Assembly: GCA_033852165.1 (NCBI GenBank)
Contig: JAWSUZ010000064.1
Span: 98,241-162,240, forward strand
DNA length: 64,000 bases
Reading direction: 5' to 3'
Source of the DNA: Agarilytica sp033852165
GTDB lineage: Bacteria; Pseudomonadota; Gammaproteobacteria; Pseudomonadales; Cellvibrionaceae
Shown: one piece after another, positions 17,343-26,502 of the stretch
How positions within the stretch are numbered: the first letter of the stretch is position 1
How the letters are laid out: each line of letters begins with the position of its first letter
Made by a program: the position numbers and the translations under genes
The notes under the pieces: model-generated
The model's database searches: none
What the model was told of the DNA's origin: nothing
What the model saw: only the letters and a program-made list of their open reading frames with translations

Positions 17343-19049
17343 TCAGTGGGCTTGAGCACCACCGGAGTCTTTTGGATAACGGATATCTTCCACCATTTGC
17401 TGAATATGCTCTGGGGCTTCAGAAGTATACTTATAGACAAGGGCCGCAACGGCAAAATTGATAAGCATCCCGATTGTACCAATACCTTCTGGCGACACAC
17501 CCAAGAACCAGTTCTCGGGAACATTAGCGATAGGATTAATGAATTTGAAATAGATAATATAAGCGGTCGTAAACCCTATGCCAGCTAACATGCCACTTAA
17601 CGCCCCCTGGCTATTCATACGCTTGTAGAATATACCCATAATGATGGCGGGAAAGAATGAAGACGCGGCCAACCCAAAGGCAAAAGCCACGACTTGCGCG
17701 ACAAAACCGGGCGGATTAACACCTAAATACCCTGCTATAGCGATACCAATCGCTGCGGCAATACGGGCAAAGGTCAATTCTTGCTTATCGGTGATATTGG
17801 GCATTAAATTCCGCTTTAGCAGATCATGTGAAATCGATGTGGAGATCACCAACAACAAACCAGCCGATGTCGACAGCGCTGCAGCAATACCACCCGCCGC
17901 TACAAGCGCAATCACCCAATTAGGAAGCTGGGCAATTTCAGGGTTAGCCAAGACCACAATATCTCGGTCCACTGTCATTTCGTTGCGCTCGTCGCCGGAA
18001 TAAAACATTTTCCCGTCTTTGTTTTTGTCATCCCAGCTTATTAAGCCGGTCTTTTCCCAGTTTTTAATCCAGCTTGGCGCATCCGCATAGTCAGTACCCA
18101 TCTGGTCAACCCCGTTAATCGTTTCGATCATATTGACTCGGGCAAAGGAGGCTATAGAGGGCGCGGTGGTATATAAAATTGCGATAAACAACAATGCCCA
18201 ACCCGCGCTTCGACGTGCGTCCCTCACCTTTGGTACGGTAAAGAAACGTACAATCACATGGGGCAAGCCAGCAGTTCCCACCATCAAAGCCGCTGTAATA
18301 CAAAACACGTCGAACATCCCCTTTGTACCGGAGGTGTATTCGTTAAAACCCAGCTCTACCGATAAACCATCAAGTTTATCCAATAGATACACGCCCGAAC
18401 CGTCGCTCACGGTACTGCCGAAACCAAACTGAGGAATCACATGCCCAGTCATCATAATTGAAATAAACACGGCGGGAACCAGATAGGCAAAAATCAACAC
18501 GCAGTATTGCGCGACTTGGGTATAGGTAATCCCCTTCATTCCCCCTAATACCGAATAGAAAAATACGATCCCCATTCCGATCACGACACCCAAGGTAATA
18601 TCCACTTCTAAAAACCGACTGAAGACAACGCCAACACCCCGCATTTGACCGGCCACATAGGTGAATGAAATAAAGATCGCACATACCACCGCTATGGTTC
18701 GTGCAGTTTGAGAGTAGTAACGGTCGCCAATAAAATCCGGTACGGTGAATTTACCAAACTTCCGTAAATATGGCGCTAGACACAGCGCTAGCAATACGTA
18801 CCCCCCTGTCCAACCTAGAAGGTAGACGGCACCGTCGTAGCCCATAAATGAAATCAAACCGGCCATAGAAATAAATGAGGCCGCCGACATCCAATCCGCT
18901 GCCGTCGCCATTCCATTTACAATGGGATGAATGCCTCCACCCGCGACATAAAATTCGTGGGTTGACCCCGCACGAGACCAAATTGCGATACCGATATACA
19001 GTAGAAAGGATAAACCGACGATTATAAATGTGAGCGTTTGTATTTCCAT
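17343..19049 (-). CDS. sodium:solute symporter, VC_2705 type large subunit
   Basis: A 568-residue SSS-family transporter with about 13 hydrophobic segments. Recognisable blocks are ADWMSAASFISMAG (near residues 52-65), RYYSQTARTIAVVCAIFISFTYVAGQMRGVG, GLPHVIVRFFTVP, and the sodium-site helix with AALSTSAGLLLVISTSISHDLL. A hydrophilic insert of about 70 residues (DYADAPSWIKNWEKT...) is typical of this subfamily. Related to acetate permease ActP, so a short carboxylate is the likely substrate. The ATG is preceded by AGAGGAATAAG and lies 6 bases after the small-subunit gene, forming a two-gene operon. Confidence 0.92.
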   Translation of the reverse strand: MEIQTLTFIIVGLSFLLYIGIAIWSRAGSTHEFYVAGGGIHPIVNGMATAADWMSAASFISMAGLISFMGYDGAVYLLGWTGGYVLLALCLAPYLRKFGKFTVPDFIGDRYYSQTARTIAVVCAIFISFTYVAGQMRGVGVVFSRFLEVDITLGVVIGMGIVFFYSVLGGMKGITYTQVAQYCVLIFAYLVPAVFISIMMTGHVIPQFGFGSTVSDGSGVYLLDKLDGLSVELGFNEYTSGTKGMFDVFCITAALMVGTAGLPHVIVRFFTVPKVRDARRSAGWALLFIAILYTTAPSIASFARVNMIETINGVDQMGTDYADAPSWIKNWEKTGLISWDDKNKDGKMFYSGDERNEMTVDRDIVVLANPEIAQLPNWVIALVAAGGIAAALSTSAGLLLVISTSISHDLLKRNLMPNITDKQELTFARIAAAIGIAIAGYLGVNPPGFVAQVVAFAFGLAASSFFPAIIMGIFYKRMNSQGALSGMLAGIGFTTAYIIYFKFINPIANVPENWFLGVSPEGIGTIGMLINFAVAALVYKYTSEAPEHIQQMVEDIRYPKDSGGAQAH

Positions 19050-19055
19050 ACCGAC

Positions 19056-19322
19056 TTATTCCTCTTCTACACCATAGTGTTTATCAATTTGGTTCATTTT
19101 TTTTACGTAGATAAAAATGAGGGCAACAAACACGTATATTGCGCCCTGTTGTGCAAACCAGAACCCCAACTTAAAGCCAAAGAATGGAATATTATTGAGC
19201 ACGTCGACCAGTAAGATTCCGCATCCAAAAGAGACGACGAACCAAACAGTCAGGAGTTTGAGCACTAACGAGATATTGTCTCGCCAATATGCTTGTTTAT
19301 CTTTTTCAGATTTGAAGGCCAT
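19056..19322 (-). CDS. DUF4212 small subunit of sodium:solute symporter
   Basis: An 88-residue protein with a hydrophilic N-terminus (KDKQAYWRDNISLV) and two membrane helices (LKLLTVWFVVSFGCGILLV and LGFWFAQQGAIYVFVALIFIYV), ending KKMNQIDKHYGVEEE. This is the DUF4212 signature, found almost always directly before a VC_2705-type symporter, as here. It is taken to be an accessory subunit; its exact role is unknown. Confidence 0.93.
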   Translation of the reverse strand: MAFKSEKDKQAYWRDNISLVLKLLTVWFVVSFGCGILLVDVLNNIPFFGFKLGFWFAQQGAIYVFVALIFIYVKKMNQIDKHYGVEEE

Positions 19323-20234
19323 GGAGTATTCTTCACTTTCGATTTAACAATGGTTTATACGACAAAATAATTATTTAATGACATCAATTACTTTGAACGG
19401 TTGTTTAATACCTAGCGCGTGAATAATAAATCAATTTATAGATAAACTCAGCCGATATATCGGTAACACTGGTAGTGAAGATAATAAGTCATAATTTTTC
19501 CGTGTTATTGGCGAAGACCGCTATAGCACTTCGGATACTTATTCAAGACACGCCACGAGTACGTCCCTGTAGGCTCTCTGCTGCCATCCTGGCAGCAGAA
19601 GGTCTTGAATAAGTATCCGAAGTACTCTAGCTGCGTGCGGAAATCTGTAGCGACACATTAATTGGAATTTTTTATCATTTCATAAGTTAAGAGTCAAACT
19701 CTGAACGTAAGTTATTGGGGTATTGCAGGCTGTTGAAAATATTCATTGCGCAGCATCAGCTACGATATTTTTCCGAGCCAGCGGAATTTAAATGGACCAG
19801 TCAGTATGTTCAGGTAAGAATTATAACGCTGACACAAGTAAACTGGTTTTTCAGTAGGCTGCCAGTTTCAAGACTTTTTTATCGCCACTTACTATATCTA
19901 TATGGACGTCAGGCCGAACAGAACACTTATATAGATGATAGATCCGGGAGATAGTTTGCCGAACATGCAGTTAGGAATGGCGTAGAAATCCCATGAAACA
20001 TCGCTCACAGATCGTCTTGGATATACCCCCTAAAGACTCTATGATCCCCATCAACGAGAAAACACATTATTAACCTGTTAAACACACAATAGAATTTTGA
20101 ATTCTATACGCCTCTGCGCTACGATTGGTTAACGTAGGTTTTCAATATCATGACGTAATCGTGACCATGGTCGCGGCTATGATAATAAGTACCGTCCGCT
20201 GCACCCGCATATAAAAATAACTTGGGGTACCATC
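19323..20234. other. 912-base gap with a large hairpin
   Basis: Divergent promoter region between the symporter operon and the lipoprotein pair. It contains the long inverted repeat at 19528-19623. The stretch 19680-20230 has no convincing gene; short open frames here have no ribosome-binding support or family resemblance. Confidence 0.6.
19528..19623. repeat. palindromic dispersed-repeat element (nested hairpin)
   Basis: Perfect 22-bp inverted repeat: left arm ACTTCGGATACTTATTCAAG plus AC (19528-19549), right arm its exact complement (19602-19623). A second perfect 9-bp stem CTGCTGCCA/TGGCAGCAG lies inside (19578-19598). Such CCCTGTAGGCTC-bearing palindromes are common non-coding dispersed elements in gammaproteobacteria. 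RNA would fold into a two-tier hairpin. Confidence 0.9.
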
Positions 20235-22169
20235 ATGAGGAATATGCTTTACAGCATAGCTGTATTTTCTGTCGCAATATTAGCTGGATGCTCATCGTTC
20301 TGGGGTGGAAATAAACCTGCCCCCACTACGACGCAGTGCAACAATTATGCATCCAGTGGGCACGAATATTTCACGCATCACAAACAAAGGTTCGGTAACC
20401 AAGGGCTAATCAAGGCCGAAATCGAGCTGTTTCAGCAGGCGGGTGTAATCTCTAGGTTAACAATCCCCTCTGAACTCGAAAACGAACTCATACTCCAACG
20501 CCAGTTCCAGCTCGCCATGCCTGACGGCAGCGCAACGATTCCCATCAACAAGCGTTACCTTAATTACGTCGCCATTTACATTGCCCCCAATATGGCCGCT
20601 CAATACTTGGGCCAAGGCAGCATCGACAAGCCTCAATCCGCATATTTAATGATACCCAGTGAAAATTTTTATAAGGGCACCTGCCGTGAAGGGATAGAGC
20701 CTTTCTTAATCGGGCCAACACAATCATTGACCGGCAGCGATTTACCTCAGCTAATGATGGGAAGCTCTGAATTAAAAGCGCTAACCGCCGCGTTATATCT
20801 CGATGAGGACAGTAACGATCTCGATGCCTTAATCGCGCACTATGGTAATAATTTTGTGAACAACGACACTTGGGGCCATTGGGTCGACGTCAAAATTGAT
20901 TTACACAAAAGAGGGTTCTTTAGAAGGTTCTGGAATTTCTTATCCGGCAGTACGCTAGGTCGACTGGGCGTGTTGAATGATACTGGAATTTCATTTGGAG
21001 CATCGATAACAGCTCCACCTTCCATCGCGATCATTACTGAAAATGAAAGAATTAGAACCGAATGGAAAGATCATTTATTTACCGCGCAAAAAGACTATCT
21101 CTCAATCGATCAACACATAGCCGAACTAAAGGCCATGCTGGATATCACGCCTGTCAATGTACCCAGGTTCTCCGACAAATCTGAATGGATACTTTTAAGA
21201 ATAGCCGAGCAACAAAAAAGCATTGCAGCATATGCGATGCACATGCGGAGCGAAGCTTCTCTATTTGTTACGGATATCGAAATTGACTATTTAACAGGGC
21301 TATTTCAGAAGAAACTGGACGATCTATATAAGTCGTATCTTAACGTATCTAAACAATACGCAGATGCTATTCGTGTAAAACCGGGCCAACGAATAAATCC
21401 TGATTTGATATTAAATCCACTCCCTACTCTGGTGAATGGGGCGAAGGTTGAGGCAGTTAAAAAGCCAAAAATAGCGATTCCATTAGGTAAATTTGGCGGC
21501 AGCGTACCAACAGGAGTTGCGGCTTACTTAGAACCCCACCAGCAAGCCGATGGTAGTTTCTTATATTCCATTAACTTCAGTGCATTAGCAAACCTCAGCC
21601 AAGGTATTGCAGCGATGCGGCAACAACTCACGAATAAAATTTATTCGGCACAAAGCTGTAGTAAGCGAATACGCTTTGTTAATCTTAATATTCCTGAAGA
21701 CATACAAAATGGCACTTACATAAATCCCGTTGACGTTGGCTTAACTGTCCGCGCCTGCGCTACTATCACTTATTATGTGCCCTGCGGAAAATGGTATAAA
21801 CCAAGAATATGCAAACGTAAAAAAACCATGTCCACCAACCTTTATGATACAACAGCGCGGGGCAACTTACGTATCAATGTCGAAAACACTGGTGACGATT
21901 TTCGCTTGAGCTACAACTACCAACTTTGCGCACATATTTTCCTTTGCACATCCGATAGTGATAAAACGCCGAAAATTATTGAGTCTTTGAAAAATGACCC
22001 GAAAATAGCACTTTACTACGAGCAAACCGGTGTCGAGGTGAAAACCGTCATGCTAACCAAAGCCATTGATAATAATAGCTATATCGTTGTACAAGCCAAA
22101 ACTAAAGCCATGAGTGGCCCTGCAGCCATACTGGTATTAAATGCTCTTAGGGGAGAATTAGACCGATGA
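20235..22169 (+). CDS. large lipoprotein of unknown function
   Basis: A 644-residue protein with a lipobox: hydrophobic VFSVAILAGC with cysteine near residue 19 and SSF after it, favouring outer-membrane sorting. Residues 35-190 are soluble, with a CNNYASSGHEY start. A basic segment KRGFFRRFWNFLSGS occurs near residue 228. A long helical region (280-390) follows, and the C-terminal 170 residues contain paired cysteines (AQSCSKRIRF, VRACATITYYVPCGKWYKPRICKRKK, YQLCAHIFLC) that may form disulfides. I do not recognise a family. Its TGA overlaps the next ATG (ATGA), so the two lipoproteins are translationally coupled and probably act together at the envelope. Confidence 0.75.
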   Translation: MRNMLYSIAVFSVAILAGCSSFWGGNKPAPTTTQCNNYASSGHEYFTHHKQRFGNQGLIKAEIELFQQAGVISRLTIPSELENELILQRQFQLAMPDGSATIPINKRYLNYVAIYIAPNMAAQYLGQGSIDKPQSAYLMIPSENFYKGTCREGIEPFLIGPTQSLTGSDLPQLMMGSSELKALTAALYLDEDSNDLDALIAHYGNNFVNNDTWGHWVDVKIDLHKRGFFRRFWNFLSGSTLGRLGVLNDTGISFGASITAPPSIAIITENERIRTEWKDHLFTAQKDYLSIDQHIAELKAMLDITPVNVPRFSDKSEWILLRIAEQQKSIAAYAMHMRSEASLFVTDIEIDYLTGLFQKKLDDLYKSYLNVSKQYADAIRVKPGQRINPDLILNPLPTLVNGAKVEAVKKPKIAIPLGKFGGSVPTGVAAYLEPHQQADGSFLYSINFSALANLSQGIAAMRQQLTNKIYSAQSCSKRIRFVNLNIPEDIQNGTYINPVDVGLTVRACATITYYVPCGKWYKPRICKRKKTMSTNLYDTTARGNLRINVENTGDDFRLSYNYQLCAHIFLCTSDSDKTPKIIESLKNDPKIALYYEQTGVEVKTVMLTKAIDNNSYIVVQAKTKAMSGPAAILVLNALRGELDR

Positions 22170-23125
22170 AAAAAACTAACGTAATGCTTCTAGCATTCAC
22201 CTGCATGACCTTAATAATAGGCTGCGTGGATAAAGCGCCTCCTGTCAATAAGCGTCCCAATATTAAATTTGATTTAATGAGCCCTAATGAAGCCAATTGC
22301 AGTTGCCAGGGAGCCGTTAAATATAAAATCACCAATACGGGCAGTGCTGCCGGTACTAGAACCGGCAAACGCTTTTCCCGTATTTTAAATCAAGGGGACA
22401 GTGCCGTAGTATCACAAGACGTTACTATCACGGTGCAACCCAAATCCTCTATTCCGTTGGAGTGCTCCCTTGTTGCCGACCAAAATTCTGACTGCGTAGT
22501 TTCTCAATCTTATCAGTTTGGTGGCATTAACTACCCCAATGACATATCGAATATTTCACGCGAGGTCATTATCAATATGGTCACCGCGTCTATCGACCCT
22601 TTACCTTCAGATTTATCGCCAACCAATTCCTGTTTAAATTCTTGCGTAACCAATAATCCAAGCTGTCAAAAATTTGATGCATCGGCAAGTACTGATGCGC
22701 CTCTAGGTAAAGCTATTGCATTGCTTTTAGGAAACCTTTCCGCTGATCAAACCATTGGCGTGGGTAAAATTATGGGCCTTACAAGAAGCGGGCAGAACGA
22801 ATGCGGTCGAACCGATGTAGTATTGAAAAATAATCTCGCTTACAATTTTGGTAATCGTTGTGATGTAAAAGGTATATTACCTGGCGGTGCAGGCAGCGCT
22901 GATGTCAGCGTACCGTCGAGTATGCTATTTCGATACGGTAAACTGGGAGCAGGAAATTTCAGTTTCAAATTTTATAAAAGCGGCGCGGCGCCATCACTGA
23001 CATTTTCGGATGCTACCTTACAGACCGCCCTTGGCGGGAGTATAAAACAGCTCAATTACCATAATGGGCAGTTTATTATGCAACACGATAACAACAATTG
23101 TTTTGCTATTACGCTAAAGCCGTAA
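22166..23125 (+). CDS. lipoprotein of unknown function, coupled to the preceding one
   Basis: A 319-residue protein with a signal sequence ending LIIGC (cysteine near residue 20, followed by VDKAP). The first half looks beta-rich with GAVKYKITNTGSAAG and VTITVQPKSSIPLECSLV, like an Ig-type or CARDB-like fold. The second half contains several cysteines (SCLNSCVTNNPSCQKF) and a C-terminal segment rich in Gly, Ser and Asn. No family recognised. The ATG overlaps the stop of the 644-residue lipoprotein gene, which makes a two-gene operon. Confidence 0.72.
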   Translation: MKKTNVMLLAFTCMTLIIGCVDKAPPVNKRPNIKFDLMSPNEANCSCQGAVKYKITNTGSAAGTRTGKRFSRILNQGDSAVVSQDVTITVQPKSSIPLECSLVADQNSDCVVSQSYQFGGINYPNDISNISREVIINMVTASIDPLPSDLSPTNSCLNSCVTNNPSCQKFDASASTDAPLGKAIALLLGNLSADQTIGVGKIMGLTRSGQNECGRTDVVLKNNLAYNFGNRCDVKGILPGGAGSADVSVPSSMLFRYGKLGAGNFSFKFYKSGAAPSLTFSDATLQTALGGSIKQLNYHNGQFIMQHDNNNCFAITLKP

Positions 23126-23529
23126 CCCAGACTTGATCATTTGCTGAGGCCATATTTCTATGGTCATAGGGCCTCAGCTCCCTTCAGATCTCACCCCTGC
23201 CGCTTTCCCCTCCCAAACCGTGGTTCGGTGTATACTGTCGGCCGTAAACCGAGTGTCAGATAAGCTTTTTTTGCTCAGCAGACCGCAATAGAGCTTGGGG
23301 CAAGATTTCCCAAACACGCCGTACCCAAATACCCAAAGCACTCCCCCTGCTCGCGGGGCAGACTCTAAATACGCTGATGTAGGCTCGCCAATGCCATTTA
23401 TCACTGGATCTGAGTTATTAGACCGCGCAGGACGCCTGCGGTCATCATGGTATTAAACGGTCTGAAAAGCCCTTTAGCTAAGTGCTGTCACACGGTCTCG
23501 GTCATGGATTCGTTTTTAAGGGTGTACCA
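23126..23529. other. gap holding a dispersed repeat
   Basis: No gene seen. A 39-bp segment at 23332-23370 (CCCAAAGCACTC...GACTCTAAAT) recurs near 63878 with 34 of 39 bases identical, so it is a dispersed non-coding element. The speD promoter should lie in the last 100 bases. Confidence 0.65.
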
Positions 23530-24018
23530 ATGAGTAATATTGAAAAAATAGGTGATACGTTGTCGTCGCAACCAATAATCGAAGTAAAAACCAGCGAGAG
23601 CTTTGCCTGGAATGAAGACAGCAGCCTAAATCACAGCCCTAACGGCCAAAACCAAGATAACAATGCTCACGATTACGCGGGCAAACACTATATCGTCGAC
23701 TTTTGGGGCGCTCAGCATTTAGATGATGTCGAGGTCCTAGAATCGGCCCTCAGAAGCGCTGCCGAGGTCGCAGGCGCGGTCTTATTGCACATCCACCTGC
23801 ATAAGTTTTCATCCGGCGGCGGCGTCACAGGTGCAGCTCTATTGGCTGAATCGCATATCAGTGTCCATACGTGGCCAGAAAACAGCTATGCGGCATTCGA
23901 TATTTTTATGTGTGGCAATGCACAACCGGAAAAAGCTGTGGCTTTGTTAAAAGAAGTGTTTTCACCGACGAAGACTGAGATAAAGGAAATTTTGAGAGGA
24001 CGTTTGAAGGCGGACTAA
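23530..24018 (+). CDS. speD: S-adenosylmethionine decarboxylase proenzyme
   Basis: A 162-residue prokaryotic class-1B AdoMet decarboxylase. It makes decarboxylated AdoMet, the aminopropyl donor for spermidine. The self-cleavage site is AE/SHIS with E107-S108, where the serine becomes the pyruvoyl group. The catalytic His (H113, VHTWPE) and Cys (C128, FMCGN) sit at the same offsets as S63/H68/C83 of the Thermotoga enzyme. About 50 extra N-terminal residues (MSNIEKIGDTLSSQ...) precede the usual GKHYIVDFWG start. The ATG at 23530 has AAGGGTG 8-14 bases upstream and is preferred to 23482. It faces the spermidine synthase gene tail to tail. Confidence 0.93.
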   Translation: MSNIEKIGDTLSSQPIIEVKTSESFAWNEDSSLNHSPNGQNQDNNAHDYAGKHYIVDFWGAQHLDDVEVLESALRSAAEVAGAVLLHIHLHKFSSGGGVTGAALLAESHISVHTWPENSYAAFDIFMCGNAQPEKAVALLKEVFSPTKTEIKEILRGRLKAD

Positions 24019-24100
24019 ACACGAAGAAAACCAGTGCCTTACCAGTGTCGTTACTCCTTTTCTATAAGAACTAACTGTTCATTACCTTAAAGCCTTTCGG

Positions 24101-25636
24101 CTAATGACGCAAATCATCAAGATACAGCTGATAAAGCTTAGGCTCCATTATTGAGTTCACTGGTGAACTTACCTTAGCAATATCCTTCGCAAAAACGGTG
24201 GCCGCTAACATTGTCTCGTTGGTAATCGCCTGGGTGGGGATATCAAAATCGATACTATCTGGAAATTCTGCTCCGTTCCTCGCCATATTAAAACCCCAAA
24301 TACCAAATGACGGTAAAGAGGTGTGATAGCTCATGGTATGGCCAAACACTTCCGCTAAGGTCGCCTCAATACACCAGTAAACATGGCGAGTGAAAAATGG
24401 CGATGCGCTTTGCGTGACGATAATGGCTCCCGGCGCTAGGCGACGTTTGATCATGGTATAGAATTCACGGGAATAGAGCTTATTAATCGCTACGTTGTGC
24501 GGGTCGGGCATGTCGATAATCACGCGATCGTATAAAATACCGGGCTGATTAATAAAACTAAACGCATCTTCACTAAACGCTGTGAGTTTATCCGACGATA
24601 AGCTTTTTTGATTTAGGCGCGTTAACATCGGCAATTCTCGACCGATGCGAACCATTTCCGGGTCGATATCCACCAAGTGAATTAATTCTATATCCGGGTA
24701 TTTCAAAATCTCTCTGGCGGCAAGGCCATCGCCCCCCCCTAAAATCAGCACGTTTTTACGTGGCCCAGGAATCGACAATACAGGGTGAACAAGGTACTCG
24801 TGATAACGGTATTCATCACGTGAAGAGAATTGAATATAGCCATCGATATACAAACGCTGTTCGCGGTTGGTGGTCGAACGCGTCACCACTAGTTTTTGAT
24901 ATTTGGTCTGTTTGGTATAAACAATTTGATCAAAATACAAATGCTTTTCCGCAAAACTGGTGATGTGGTTGCCGTAAAAAATACAGCCCACTAATAAAAC
25001 CAAAATGAGAATACAGGCTTCTAACATGCGCTTAAATTGCTTCAGCTGACGCCGGAAGACAAACACATTTAACGTGGCCACAAAAATATTGATAAGACCA
25101 ATCGCAAAGGAGGCTTGCACCAAACCAAGGGAAGGTAATAACAATAGCGGAAACGCCACAGAACCAATTAAAGCCCCCACATAGTCCAAAGACATCACGT
25201 TGGCGATGGAATCCTTCATGCTCGCTTTTTGTGATAACAGTGTGGTTAGGATGGGGATTTCCATGCCCACTAACGCGCCGATCATTAATATCAAACTGTA
25301 CATCACCAACTCATAGAGCACCCGCGCAAACGGAAAGGTCATAAATAGTAGGATGCCGCTCACGCCACCAATAAGGGCAATGGCAATTTCGATAATAATA
25401 AAATTGCGGACGTACTGGTCATCAAAATATTTCGAGATTAACGACCCCACCCCCATGGCAAACATAAAGAAGCCAATGGTCAGTGAAAACTGGTACACGC
25501 TATTCCCCAATAAGTAACTGGAGACGGTGCCAATAATGAGTTCGTAAACAATGCCGCACAAGGCGACGATCAAAATAGAAATCAGGAGTACGGTCGTTTG
25601 CCGGGCCGTAAGCGCTTCGCTTTTGCTGGAGGACAT
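24101..25636 (-). CDS. speE: membrane-fused spermidine synthase (polyamine aminopropyltransferase)
   Basis: About 511 residues in two parts. Residues 1-215 form roughly seven membrane helices (LLISILIVALCGIVYELI...). Residues 235-480 are an aminopropyltransferase with the dcAdoMet-binding LILGGGDGLAAREIL, the acidic strand HLVDIDPEMV and the catalytic DMPDPHN-AINKLYS segment. The enzyme transfers aminopropyl from decarboxylated AdoMet to putrescine or a related amine; the fusion places it at the inner membrane. Start ATG at 25636 (MSSSKSEALTARQ); a GTG at 25651 is an alternative. It is last in a minus-strand operon with rhomboid proteases and faces speD. Confidence 0.93.
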   Translation of the reverse strand: MSSSKSEALTARQTTVLLISILIVALCGIVYELIIGTVSSYLLGNSVYQFSLTIGFFMFAMGVGSLISKYFDDQYVRNFIIIEIAIALIGGVSGILLFMTFPFARVLYELVMYSLILMIGALVGMEIPILTTLLSQKASMKDSIANVMSLDYVGALIGSVAFPLLLLPSLGLVQASFAIGLINIFVATLNVFVFRRQLKQFKRMLEACILILVLLVGCIFYGNHITSFAEKHLYFDQIVYTKQTKYQKLVVTRSTTNREQRLYIDGYIQFSSRDEYRYHEYLVHPVLSIPGPRKNVLILGGGDGLAAREILKYPDIELIHLVDIDPEMVRIGRELPMLTRLNQKSLSSDKLTAFSEDAFSFINQPGILYDRVIIDMPDPHNVAINKLYSREFYTMIKRRLAPGAIIVTQSASPFFTRHVYWCIEATLAEVFGHTMSYHTSLPSFGIWGFNMARNGAEFPDSIDFDIPTQAITNETMLAATVFAKDIAKVSSPVNSIMEPKLYQLYLDDLRH

Positions 25637-25735
25637 GGGTATTGAGTTCACAGAATTAAAAAAGGAGGGGGGGGAAACCGGTTCAGCAAAACGTGAACCG
25701 GATACAAAGAAACTAAAAGAGCTTACTTAACTCTC

Positions 25736-25779
25736 TTACTTGTCTCTTACTTGTCTCTTACTTGTCTCTTACTTGTCTC
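25736..25779. repeat. four perfect 11-bp tandem repeats
   Basis: Unit TTACTTGTCTC repeated four times, with degenerate copies at each side. It lies immediately beyond the stop codon of the 232-residue protein and upstream of the spermidine synthase gene, inside the operon. Confidence 0.95.
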
Positions 25780-26478
25780 TTATTTGCCTTTCGAGTGGCT
25801 ACCAGAGCCTGCACGCGATCGCGCAGCGGCTTTTGCCGTTACCGGCTTTTTGCTAGACAAGCTACTAGAACTAACGCCAGCACCGCGTTGACGGCTTAAC
25901 ATGCTACCAATCAAGTAACCGGTCAGTAACGACGTACCACTAAAGTGATGCTCGTTAACCGCACCGCTGCTACTAGACGCGATGATACGGCTATTGTCAC
26001 CGTCAATCTCAATTAAGAATAAGGCTTTCTCGCCCTCATCCATCACATTATTGGAATTTGGATCTTCGAAAGCGAGTAAAGACGCGTCGTTCTGAGGGCT
26101 AACCGCCATGTGCGTTTTATAAAGCGCAGGCAGCTTAGCGTTGTACTCGTCTTGTAATACTGCTGCGAATTCGAAAAAGGTCTCGTCAGAGTTGAGCCCT
26201 TGAGAGCTTTCTTGGCTGCCATCACTTTCACCGCTGCTAACACTGTCGCCAGCACTCTGCCCATAGGAACTGTCATCAGAATAGCTGTATTGCTCATCGC
26301 TACCATACTGACTATCCAGATTGCCTTGGAAGCTGTGGATCGTATCAATCGTGACATCCAATACCGCATTCAGATCAATATCATCGTCGGCGTAGGCGAT
26401 ATCGTCACCCGAATTACGAAATAAAAAGAAACCGGCAATAACGGCCGCAATCAAGCCATATTTAACTACATTGTTCAT
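25780..26478 (-). CDS. membrane-anchored low-complexity protein, operon with rhomboids
   Basis: A 232-residue protein of unknown family. An N-terminal hydrophobic anchor (VVKYGLIAAVIAGFFLF) is followed by an acidic stretch and a Ser/Gly/Asp/Gln-rich region (residues 55-95). A compact middle follows (ETFFEFAAVLQDEYNAKLPALY, FEDPNSNNVMDEGEKALFLIEID). A glycine-containing hydrophobic segment LLTGYLIGSML and a basic Ser/Ala tail end the protein. The second hydrophobic stretch, with helix-breaking glycines, is the kind of segment rhomboid proteases cut, and two rhomboid genes are upstream in the operon; a substrate role is inference. Confidence 0.7.
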   Translation of the reverse strand: MNNVVKYGLIAAVIAGFFLFRNSGDDIAYADDDIDLNAVLDVTIDTIHSFQGNLDSQYGSDEQYSYSDDSSYGQSAGDSVSSGESDGSQESSQGLNSDETFFEFAAVLQDEYNAKLPALYKTHMAVSPQNDASLLAFEDPNSNNVMDEGEKALFLIEIDGDNSRIIASSSSGAVNEHHFSGTSLLTGYLIGSMLSRQRGAGVSSSSLSSKKPVTAKAAARSRAGSGSHSKGK

Positions 26479-26502
26479 GTTTATCCTTCCCGAATACAGT
26501 TA

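Noticed and set aside
19715..19954. Open frame of 79 codons before the lipoprotein genes
   Set aside because: Composition not protein-like and no ribosome-binding site.
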